This document shows, piece by piece, positions 54,070 to 63,120 of a stretch of DNA of 64,000 nucleotides (positions within the stretch are counted from its first letter, which is position 1; each line of letters starts with the position of its first letter). A model generated the notes under the pieces. That model had not been told where the DNA came from, ran no database searches, and saw nothing but the letters and a program-made list of their open reading frames with translations. This DNA comes from Gentiana macrophylla. Lineage: Eukaryota > Streptophyta > Magnoliopsida > Gentianales > Gentianaceae. The stretch spans positions 1-64,000 of the forward strand of contig JAOBSW010000429.1 of NCBI GenBank assembly GCA_026214975.1, written 5' to 3'. The translations under genes and the position numbers were made by a program.

Positions 54070-54142
<73 letters not shown>
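54067..54142. repeat. (CA)n(TA)n microsatellite
   Basis: Uninterrupted (AC)n of about 44 bp is followed by (AT)n of about 30 bp. Confidence 0.97.
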
Positions 54143-54146
<4 letters not shown>

Positions 54147-55002
54147 TCTGATTGATAATAGTTTAAATTAAGACATAAAATATGATTTTATGATCTTTTG
54201 TTTTAGATCAGTTTAACGATCTATTTGTACATATGTACCCTTGAATAAGATAAGGTTCATTGGTATTACCGTTTTTATATATATAGTAATTGCATAATCT
54301 GGCAATTTGGGTTTTTTTGTCTACATATTATACTTGAACTCGTGAATTTGGCCATTCATTTACTCCATTGATTTTGCACTAGTTATTTAGTTTGACACTT
54401 TGATTGCAAATTTAAAGTGTCAAAATCTGTTGCAATAATGAATCTCCTGAAGTGAATGTACTGACTTGAATTAATGAACTTAAGTATAGCCATTTGAATT
54501 ACTATATTATTATGAATCAACTTGGTTATACTTGGTTTTACAATCTAACTGAATCTTGAATAATACTGTGTGTAAAAATTTGCTTGACTGAAATTGTAAT
54601 ATGTTATTCTTTTACTAGAAGTTATTTTTAGAACATATAAGTGACAAGTTGTTTTTAACAATTTAATTTACACTTGATCTCTTTGAATATGATCATATTA
54701 AATACTTACGGTGCATATATGATTATGAATATATTGGTTATTGTGGTTGTAACCATTCTTCATGTGAGAATCTCACTAGAATTGGGTTGGTTATTCAAGA
54801 ATATTGGCATATAACCAGATATAGTGTATCTATAATTGTGGGAATTGATATAATATCTCTCTAAAGGAGATAATATTTCTCCCCGAATAGGAAAATATTA
54901 AAGAAGTTTGTTGATACCCGCATAAGAGGATCTCTAACATAAAAATGTTGAATCCGTCACGGGTTATTGCAAATTTTCTAGATACCGATTGTGAAAAAGG
55001 CA
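54143..55002. other. No gene recognised
   Basis: This is A/T-rich sequence with no conserved motif. A TAAAGTGTCAAA-type inverted match occurs near 54395-54425. It ends at the CACTA terminus. Confidence 0.4.
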
Positions 55003-55447
55003 CACTACAAGAAAAAGGTATATTGTGAGAAAAAAATTGTGAGAGCATTCAAATCCTCTCACAAAAAGCATATACTTTAAACTTTTTGTGAGAGGAAAAA
55101 ATATATATAGCTAATTGATGTAGTTTTAGTTATAAACTCTCTATTCCATCACTATTTGTAACATATCCCATCCTTATTTATACACTAAAATGGTCCTCTC
55201 ATTAACAAATTTATTTTTTCTTCAAATTTTTTAGAGTAATGATCCAACACAACCATTGTGTCTCAATGAGTGACACAACGGTCATTTACACCGTTGACAA
55301 AAATAAGTCTCATTTGATGATGATGTAAACCATTATGATAAAAGATGTAGATGATCATTGTGTCATTCGTTGTGACACAACCATTGTACCTGTATAATAC
55401 TTGGGCTTTTTTTTTAGAAATTTGGCCCAATGATATTTTTTGTAGTG
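55003..55447. mobile_element. CACTA-type non-autonomous element (445 bp)
   Basis: The left end CACTACAAGAAAAAGG and right end TTTTTTGTAGTG carry the CACTA/EnSpm terminal signature. Subterminal TTGTGAGAG repeats lie at the left, and GTTGTGACACAA / TTGTGTCA repeats lie inside. Neighbouring triplets are GCA and AAA, so no 3-bp TSD is evident. There is no transposase coding. Confidence 0.65.
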
Positions 55448-55520
55448 AAACATGCGGCAAACCTTCCCACCATTTTTTTTTTTGGGCAAAATCATATTTC
55501 CAAATATAATAACCCACTTT

Positions 55521-55553
<33 letters not shown>

Positions 55554-56340
55554 ATTTTTGCTGTAATGAAAACTTCAATTAAGCAGATCAAAATATCTTC
55601 ACCCTTTGTAAGCACAGCCGTTCTTCGGTTCTTCCTCAGCTTTTCTTTTTTTTTCTTTTGAAAATTCTTCTTCTTCTTTTTAATCGTCTACGAGGAGTGT
55701 GGGTTTTTCTATATGATATTATGTTATTCTTAGTCTCCTATTTCTCACCATCAATCGACCAATTGTTTGTTTTCATTTTGATCTAATCTTTAGGGTTTGG
55801 TAGCAGCATCGACGAGCTTCAATTGCAACCGCATATCAAGGATTAGTATAATCAAATCAACCTAGTAACATTCTTCCTACCAAGTATAAGAACCAGGTAA
55901 CTATAATTTTTGTATCGGCTTGAGATTTGGTGTTGGGTTTGGCTTTTTACATACATTTGTGGTGATAGATTTAAATCGGATTGTGATTGTTGGTTGTGCG
56001 GGAATTTATATAATGAGTTTTCTTTAGCTTGTTTGTGTCAGCTGGTTTGCATATGGAATGGAATGAGTGGCAAGTTATGCATTAGTAATTTAACGTCATC
56101 AGGATGGTTTGCCTTGGATTAAATCCAAATAATTACGAAATTTAACTTTACTTTTTGTGATGAATAGTCTAAATGGGCAGATCATTCCCTTAACTTGGCA
56201 TAAGTGAGATGGTTTCATGTATAAGATTGCACTGTATAATAGGAATAATAGGAATTTGTAACGTAGATGTAGGTTTATAGTTGATAGCTTTTTGCTACTA
56301 GTTGTATTCAACTTGCATTCGCTTGAGAGTTAGGATATGT
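55448..56340 (+). other. Possible host-gene 5' region
   Basis: Pyrimidine-rich TTCTTCTTC runs (55650-55685), TCTTTAGGGTTTGG at about 55790 and G/T-rich stretches read like a plant gene leader and first intron. A (TA)n run lies at 55518-55546. There is no convincing start codon with a conserved frame; 55910-56122 is open (70 residues, Cys/Trp-rich) but unrecognised. Confidence 0.3.
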
Positions 56341-56382
56341 TAATATTGGCATCATTGTTCACAAACAGTAAAAATCTAATGC

Positions 56383-56612
56383 CAACTTCACGAATACGGA
56401 TGAAGTAGAGGATGCTAAGTACGTGAATCGTAAGGAATTCAAAGAGCTGTTGAGAAAAAGCAGACGCAGGGGAAGAAGGCTTAAAACTATCCCCTTGGTT
56501 CATACTACTGGTTGACAACTTCTTGTTCAAGTGGTGGGTTCGTGTGGAGAAGGGGAACTTGTTCGAAGCTGCCGACATGAAAACTATCCATAAGTCGATT
56601 TAAAGATGCAGA
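56383..56612 (+). pseudogene. Exon-like remnant of an unrecognised gene
   Basis: The plus strand reads ANFTNTDEVEDAKYVNRKEF, then KELLRKSRRRGRRLKTIPLV. After a one-base shift near 56510 it reads DNFLFKWWVRVEKGNLFEAA, then DMKTIHKSI and a stop. Balanced composition and high information suggest a once-real protein segment, but I do not recognise the family. The opposite-strand frame 56330-56578 is its shadow. Better read as a decayed exon than a working gene. Confidence 0.45.
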
Positions 56613-56667
56613 GCAGGCCTTGTCTAATATTGTTTGAAAGTAATATTTTGGCCAATTTCCGAACCTT

Positions 56668-56672
<5 letters not shown>

Positions 56673-56724
<52 letters not shown>

Positions 56725-56738
56725 TATCTGAATACCGT

Positions 56739-56780
<42 letters not shown>

Positions 56781-56800
56781 ATATCTGAATACCGTGAGAA
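56673..56800. repeat. Two (TA)n runs with a duplicated flank
   Basis: (TA)n at about 56676-56722 and again at about 56743-56778. Each is followed by the same segment (CATATCTGAATACCGTGA), so one microsatellite plus flank was duplicated. Confidence 0.93.
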
Positions 56801-57218
56801 ATATGTGGGAGGCAAGGGATTAGTGACCCTTTAACAAGTGTGGTATATTTCATCTGGGCAAACTAACTGAGAAATGGTGCCTATGATGGTACAGATATAT
56901 GTGTTTGCCTTAGGCTTCACAAAAATGTATTCCACTAGATTCAGTTAGCTTGGGTTTATCTATTCGGTGGAAAAAGTTGCTTTAGACATTTAGGTGTATG
57001 CTTAAATCTATTGTTTGGGAAAATATGTGTGCACCGTCTATTTTTTCATCCAATAAATGTTGTCAAGTCATAAAAGTTAGCATATATCAGTTTTATTTAC
57101 CAACTTTGTGATAAAATAAATGTAATTTTGTACAACTACATGAAAAGATTATAATCTTGTCTCCAAAAGAAGCTAAAACAAGTATTCTTGTAAATTGCAA
57201 AAACTCGAACATTCCATC
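56801..57218. other. No gene recognised
   Basis: Low-information A/T-rich sequence up to the left edge of T2. Nothing supportable was found on either strand. Confidence 0.4.
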
Positions 57219-57774
57219 TGATGATGTCGGATATCACCTATAGATCCAATCAACCTCTAGGACGATTCAAACAAGAACTAAAGCAATGGAGATTATGATT
57301 TGTGTATGATTGAGACTAGGCACGAGAATTAGTTTCTCTCAAGTTGCCTACGATGCAGCAGTGAAATTGGAATCAAGTCATTCGTAGTTCTTAGGGTTGA
57401 TTATATAGGGAGGCATCTCACCCTTTTCTTGTCAAACAAGTCGTTAGAATCCTCAAACCCTAAGGATCATTACGTGTTTATCTCGATAAGAGATAATTAA
57501 GATTATATTCGAATTAAGCGATTTACTTCGTAATCAGTCGAGGATTCTCCCATCATTATCCTATTATACAGCACATGTGTGAGTTTTCATACAAGGAAAG
57601 AGCCAGTCGGCTTTCGATGGGCTCACCAGGTCGTCCCGACCTGGTCCGCGAGTCCTACCTCCAGACTTGACCGAACTGCCCTGCAGTGACCTAGTCGGGA
57701 AGGATATGGACAGACCTCCCTCCTGGGGTAGGGTCTTACTACTGAGGGGCTCCTGGCCCTAAATGTGGTTTTCA
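57219..57774 (-). repeat. T2 3' LTR
   Basis: The left edge is TGATGATGTCGG (57219); the right edge, on the minus strand, is TGAAAACCACATTTAGGG (57774). A purine tract (AAAGGAAGAGTTAGG, about 57775-57790) precedes it, and a minus-strand TATA box TATATAAT lies near 57410-57417. Edges are inferred, since the other LTR is outside the window. Confidence 0.7.
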
Positions 57775-58198
57775 CCTAACTCTTCCTTTGATCCCAAGGT
57801 GTTTTAACGAAGACACGTGGCAAGATCTACTCTTACCATCATCATAAGCCCTCCAGGTCTGTCCGGTTGGCACGGAAGCTGGGCAGACCTGACGCGGAGT
57901 GTAGCTCGCTCAACCGGAGCGGTGTGGTTGCCTTGGCACGTGGCACCGTTACCGTTATCTCTCTGTCACGACGGGCACGAAAGATGAAGCATTTTAAACC
58001 GCCGCTCTAATAATGGGGCGATTCTCCCCAGATTATTTTTGGGTCTTATAACTCCTAGTCTTATCACGTCCCTTTAGACGTTACCATTTAAATCCAGCTT
58101 GAAGTCGGGATGGTTGCCAATCCACTCATCCATTTCTCCAGCTTCTTCATACAAGTAAGCGTTCTTGACTCATTTCCTTAATTCTTTTCGTATTGTTA
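57775..58198 (+). promoter_or_regulatory. Leader and probable promoter of the T2 extra ORF, two G-boxes
   Basis: Two CACGTG G-boxes, each followed by GCA (ACACGTGGCA core at 57814-57819 and GCACGTGGCA core at 57937-57942), lie 123 bp apart. Both match the ACGTGGC core bound by plant bZIP/bHLH factors, including ABA-response factors. A weak TATA-like CATTTAAAT lies near 58085-58092. The ATG follows at 58199. Confidence 0.5.
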
Positions 58199-59061
58199 AT
58201 GAGCGAACCTATAATTCTTACTGATAGTTCCATAGAGGCCTTATTTGAGTCAGAGCCAGAATCAGAAAAAGAAACTACCCCTACCGGAGTCAATTTCGAT
58301 AGGCCTGTTCTCTCCTTTTTCAATCCTCCCCTTTCTTCTTCATCTTCTAGATTCGTCCTTACCCTGAAGGCATTCATGGCTCTGAAATCTCATGCGGCCT
58401 GTCATGGTATTGACACCAAGTTGACCGCTATGGATGTAACCCGTATTTGTAAACAATATAATCTGGTGAACCCACTTTTCAGGCCTACTGTTCCTGCCCC
58501 TGGCGTTTATGCTTATCAATCTCCGGCCGGGTGCTGCGCCATTTACAGAGAACAGCTTTTGTGCGGTTTGAGATTTCCGATCTGTCCGGCCGTTCTTGCT
58601 GTCCTAGAGCACTACGACCCAGGGTTGGCTCAGATCGTGCCGAATGGCATAAGGGCGATAGTGGGTTTCGCAATTTGGTGCAGATGCGCTTGCATACCCT
58701 TTAAGTTCCAAACCTTCCGACTGTTCTTCCAGCGCAAACAGGTTCCCGGGCAGGCCGGATACTACTGCTTCCCTCGTCGGGGGGATTTCTTGCCGGACGT
58801 TCAATTTACTGAGCCTGGAGAGACCTCCTACAAGGGTTGGAAGACCAGGTTCTTCTTTATCTGCCCCGAGGTGACTTGGAACCTAGGCAGGTGGAACTCA
58901 TCTGACCTGGATAGCGATCCCCGACCGACCGATGTGGACAAGAAGCTGCTAGATGATATTCGCAAAAGCGGCGTGTATATAAGGCAAAGAAATATTCCTC
59001 CGAGTTGATCTTGGCGCCCCCATTTGCCACACGTATGGTCCCGACCCATACAAGGAATTAG
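58199..59061 (+). CDS. T2 extra ORF, first exon: PF04195-type domain
   Basis: I start at the ATG at 58199. An acidic Ser/Glu-rich N-terminus is followed by a domain of about 200 residues with LVNPLFRPTVPAPGVYAYQS, then YREQLLCGLRFPICPAVLAVLEHY, AQIVPNGIRAIVGFAIWCR, FFQRKQVPG...YYCFPRRG, and GWKTRFFFIC...W. This is the plant 'Transposase (putative), gypsy type' pattern (PF04195). Despite the Pfam name no catalytic activity is established. The annotated stop at 59006-59008 is probably a one- or two-base frame error, since the next frame continues in family style (ELILAPPFATRMV) to about 59061. It is antisense to T2 pol. Confidence 0.78.
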
Positions 59062-59194
59062 ATAAGGGGAGTATAAGATATGTAGGGCTTTTATACTTGC
59101 TCTTTTTCATACTTTTGTTGTTTATGAAAATATTTTCTAACGTTTCACGTTACTTATCCGCATAAGTGTCTTCCTTTGCCGAGCTCTTACAGGA
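59062..59194 (+). other. Probable intron of the T2 extra ORF
   Basis: T-rich sequence without coding ends in a splice acceptor-like TTACAG at about 59189-59194. The donor is not located with confidence. Confidence 0.4.
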
Positions 59195-60275
59195 TGTTGA
59201 TGACGAAGTGGTTCCTCCAATCCAACCCCGGAGAGTCCACCAGAAAGCGAAAGCGGCAGGAAAACATAGAACCGAACGCGTCTCCGGGCTGCTGGATCCA
59301 TCTTGACCCCACCTCGGCTCAACTCTTGTCCGGACAACTGCTGACTCCTCGGTGAAGTTGAACGGATAGACGTGGACAACGATCGGGAAGAAGAGAAGTG
59401 AAGCGGTCGGGCTTAATAGGAAAAAGAAGATAGTCTCTTCCTCGACTGGAAGGGCCGATCAAAGAAAAGGAAGGCGGCTTGCCCGGCGGTAGAAGATGTT
59501 GAAGATTCTCCCGAGGATCGGTCCTCCCCGAGGCACAACCGGTTACACGAGTTGTCGGACCAGGACCTCGCAGCGATGGTAGGTTCTTAAATATATACGT
59601 CACATCCTTCCTACTCGCTTTACCTTCTTCTTAACTCTTCCATTGCTTTTCCAGGAGCTCAAAGTTGGTCGGGAGTTCTGGACCGTATTCTTGAATCCAC
59701 CGCGAGTAAGGAGGCTTTTAAAGGGATGATCGAGGAGCTCTGGAGCGAGTCGTGAGAAGCATAAGGAGGCCTCAAAGGCTAGGGACCAAGAGGTTGCAGC
59801 TTTAAAGAAGGAACTTGCCGAAACTAAGGCCAAATGAACTGCAGAGCTCCAGGCCAGGCATGATGAGTATGTAGGAGAGAATTCTGAGCTAGGGCAGGCA
59901 CTGGCCAAAGTTCGAGCAGACTTGGCTGCTTTGGAAGCCTCTCTCCCGGCTCGGGATGCCCGGGTCGTGCATGAGTATATGTCCTCCGACCATCTTGCCG
60001 GAGCTCAGAAGGTCCTACTGAACCCCGTCATGCAACATGGGTACACGACGGGTGTGGATGAGGCAAAAGAACAGTGCCCTGAGCTGGTTCTTCCTAACCT
60101 TATGCATTATCGTTCCATGTACAAGGAAGGAGCAGGTCAGGTTTATGATGGCAGGTTGATGGAGTTTAAAGAAGGTGAAGACATTGGGGCCAAGTACGCC
60201 AGACGTCGTTCCTTTTCTCAGAGTGCAGCGCCAACCCCATCTTCGACAGAGCAGACTCCGGAGACCCAGACCTGA
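59195..60275 (+). CDS. T2 extra ORF, later exons: linker, coiled coil, C-terminal block
   Basis: From 59195 a Lys/Arg-rich linker (DVDDEVVPPIQPRRVHQKAK) runs, with shifts, to about 59578. A second intron (GTAGGTTC...TTTTCCAG, about 59580-59654) follows. Then come a Glu/Lys/Ala coiled coil (59745-59935, with one TGA near 59835) and the open frame 59922-60275. The latter contains MQHGYTTGVDEAKEQCPELV, then NLMHYRSMYKEG and a Ser/Thr/Pro-rich tail. The same C-terminal block is in aORF1. Splice sites are inferred by eye. Confidence 0.6.
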
Positions 60276-60496
60276 CTGTTCCTCCTCAGTTTTTCTTAAA
60301 ACTTTGAAACTTTTTTGCATGTTCATGTGTTTTGCTTATTTTAGTACCTTAGCTTCTTTTGGAAGCATTACTTTTGATTTACTCTGGGTTTGAATGTTTC
60401 ACATACTTATGGATGTCCCCTCCCCTTGTACTCACCCAATATGGCATGCATTACTGATGTTTTGGATGACATACTGAGTTTTTAACATCTTTAAGC
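60276..60496 (+). other. 3' region of the T2 extra ORF
   Basis: T-rich sequence resembles 1471-1774 after aORF1, including a C-run and a GGCATGCATTAC / GACATACTGAG pair. It probably holds the polyadenylation region of the extra gene, though no strong AATAAA is seen. Confidence 0.4.
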
Positions 60497-61252
60497 TTTG
60501 ATAAAATTCTAGCCTGTCCTTCAGACTTAGGAGGTTTGACTTTACAAACCTTCTCGAGTGTGACTCGACTTCGATTAAGACCCCGCCTCGGCCTTAGGAC
60601 TCATGAGCTTGTGGTATTCAAGCTTTCTGAGTCTGACCTGCAGGCCTCAGTTAAAATTCTAGCCTGACCTGCAGATTAAGAATGTTTGACATTTGCAAAC
60701 CTTATGAGTATAACTTTACTCAGTTAAGACACCTCGCCTCGGCTCGAGAACTCGGGAGATTGTGGTATTCAAGTGCCTCGAGTCGACTGCAGGCCTCAGT
60801 TAAAATTCTAGCCTGACCTGCAGATTAAGGAGGTTTGATTTTTGCAAACCTTCTGAGTATAACCTGACTCAGTTAAGACCCCGCCCTGGCCTAAGGACTC
60901 GGGGAGCTTGTGGTATTCAAGCTGTCCGAGTCTGACCTGCAGGCCTCAGTTAAATTCTAGCCTGACCTGCAGACTAAGAAGGTTTGACTTTTGCAAACCT
61001 TCTGAGTATAACCGGACTCAGTTAAGACCCCGCCCTGGCCTGAGGACTCAGGAAACTTGTGGTATTCAAGCTGTCTGAGTCTGACCTGCAGGCCTCAGTT
61101 AAAATTCTAGCCTGACCTACAGACTAAGGAGGTTTGACTTTTGCAAACCTTCTGAGTATAACCTGACTCAGTTAAGACCCCGCCCTGGCCTGAGGACTCG
61201 GGGAGCTTGTGGTATTCAAGCTGTCTGAGTCTGACCTGTAGGCCTCAGTTTA
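60497..61252 (+). repeat. 150-bp tandem array, five units
   Basis: The block CAGGCCTCAGTT recurs at about 60641, 60790, 60940, 61089 and 61239, giving steps of 149-150 bp. Each unit contains two copies of CTGACCTGCAG, a GGTTTGACTTTTGCAAACC inverted repeat (small hairpin) and CAGTTAAGACCCCGCC. Units are highly similar. It lies between the extra ORF (plus) and integrase (minus). Confidence 0.95.
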
Positions 61253-61391
61253 CAGAAATATGTTGCATTACAGAGTCTAACAATGTATAACAAGAAAAAT
61301 TATAACTTTATTAGAAATCGAGGGTGTTTGATAACACCTTTATTGAAAATAACAACATAAATGAAAAGACAGAAACAAGCCTGGAATTGTC
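61253..61391 (-). other. Untranslated sequence after T2 integrase
   Basis: A-rich tail of the minus-strand pol transcript between the integrase stop and the array. No gene. Confidence 0.5.
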
Positions 61392-62153
61392 TCAGGCATA
61401 AAAATTTCGAAGGTTGCTGGCATTCCAACTTCGCGGTATGGTCTGGCCGATCGCATTAGCTAGCTGGTAAGCACCTTTGCTGTGAACCTTTACCACCCTG
61501 TATGGGCCTTCCCAGTTCAGGTCAAGCTTTCCCTGGGGACCCTGCTTGCTGACCTCATTTTTTCGCAGTACCAAGTCTCTTTCTTTGAAGTACGAATGCT
61601 TCACTTTAGAGTTGTAATATTGGGATATTCTCTGGTTGTATTTTGGCATTCGGATATAAGCCACTTCCCTGGCTTCTTCCAAGTTATCCTTGGCGTGTCT
61701 GAGGTCGAGGTCTTAGTCTGTGCTTACATGGAGCTCGGTCCTCGGAGAGGGGAGCCCTATCTCAGCCGGAATAACTGCTTCACAACCATAGGCTAAGGCA
61801 AAGGGGGTTTCTCCGGTAGCCGAGTATGGAGTCGTTCTGTATGCCCAAAGGATGTTGGGCAAATGCTCAACCCATCCTTGTCCTTCTTCTTCTAACCTTT
61901 TTTTCAACCCAACCTTTAGCTATCTGTTTGTCTGCTCTACTTGGCCGTTGGCCTGCAGGGGGTAACCGACAGAGGTAAAGTGTTGGACTATACCCAGCTC
62001 GGCACACCATGACTTGACTATCATATCCTCAAATTGTGTTCCGTTGTCTGACACCAGGATCTTGGGTATTCCAAATCTGCAGACAATATTCTTCCATAAA
62101 AATTTCTTTATCTCTTTGCGTTGATGGTGGTCAAGGCCTCGGCCTCCACCCAC
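61392..62153 (-). pseudogene. T2 integrase core and C-terminus
   Basis: The minus strand, from the right, reads IKKFLWKNIVCRFGIPKILVSDNGTQF (second catalytic Asp in SDNGTQF), then HFTSVGYPLQANGQVEQTNR (catalytic Glu in the NGQVEQTNR block). [30 protein letters not shown] follows. Frame 61392-61682 has the C-terminal strand motif GKLDLNWEGPYRVVKV and ends ASNLRNFYA. No chromodomain follows, as expected for Tat. Stops interrupt near 61918 and 61710. Confidence 0.9.
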
Positions 62154-62640
62154 TTAGTAAAGTAATCAACGGCCACAACAAGAAACTGTAAGTTGCCTGG
62201 AGCTCGGGGAAGGGGTCCAACCAAATCTACCCCCACTGATAAAAAGTCCAAGGAGAGACCAAAGGAATCATGTTTTGCGACAGCTGGTGAGACAAGTTAC
62301 CATGCACCTGTCATGACTTGCATCTCATAACTAGGTCGTTTGCATCGCCCTGCATGGTTGGCCAATAATATCCAAACAAACGGCATTTTGGGCCAGCGTT
62401 CATGCTCCCGCATGGTTGCCACAGATGCCGAGGTGGATTTCCCTGAGCAGATAGTCTCCTTCTTCCTGGGTACCACACCTCAACCAAGGTGATACAAACG
62501 ATCTTCTGTACAAAACTTCATCAAAGAGAGCATACCTGGTGGCTTGTAACCATAATTTTCTGGATTGGAATTTGTCACTTGGTAAAATACTATGCTTTAG
62601 ATAGGAGACTATAGGGTCCATCCAGGTGGCTTGCTGGCTG
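62154..62640 (-). pseudogene. T2 integrase zinc-binding region and first part of core
   Basis: Frame 62400-62621 gives the region before the zinc site, ending REIHLGICGNHAGA (the two His of HHCC). Next, in broken frames, come MQGDANDLVMRCKS (first Cys; the second Cys position reads as a stop), the first catalytic Asp context VDLVGPLPRAPGNLQFLVVA, and DYFTKWVEAEALT near 62165-62200. About 62250-62330 is frame-damaged. Confidence 0.82.
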
Positions 62641-63120
62641 ACCGGTTGGACTTCACCCGATACATAACTTCGTCATTCAAATTGCTCGACCTGTGACTTT
62701 TTGTCGTAGAAGAAATTGGAAGCCAATTTTGAGAGTGCATCGGCCCTTTTATTCCTGGATCGGGAGACCTGCTCAATCTGAATTGATTTGAAACTTTTTA
62801 GCAAGGCCTGGGCTGCTGCCAGGTATTTTTTTCATTGACTCCTCCTTCGCTTCATATTCACCTTTAACATGGTTGACCACCAGCTAGGAGTCACTAAATA
62901 CATGGAGGTTGTCTGCACCAAGTTTAATAGCTAGTCGGAGCCCGGTGATCAAAGCTTCATACTCTGCTTCGTTGTTCGTTGCCTTGAACTTAAAACATAA
63001 GGCATATGTGAATTCTTCCCCTTTTGGACTGAGGAGCAAAAGACCTGCCCCTGCTCCTTCTTTTCCAGACGCGCCGTCAACAAAAAGAGCCCATGTATCG
63101 ACCTGCCCTGCTAGTGGTTC
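62641..63120 (-). pseudogene. T2 second RNase H (RVT_3 type)
   Basis: After the usual RNase H a second one begins: WALFVDGASGKEGAGAGLLLLSPKGEEFTYALCFKFKATNNEAEYEALITGLRLA (Asp in FVDG, Glu in NEAEYEAL), then HVFSDS. A TAG then stands where Gln is expected (62884-62886, a CAG-to-TAG change), followed by LVVNHVKGEYEAKEESM and a final SRNKRADALSKLAS. This doubled RNase H is a hallmark of the Tat lineage. Confidence 0.88.

Noticed and set aside
56624..56834. Open frames of repeated Tyr-Ile on both strands
   Set aside because: Direct products of the (TA)n microsatellite.
58193..58198. Start of the T2 extra ORF at 58193
   Set aside because: That codon is TTG; the first ATG in frame is at 58199.
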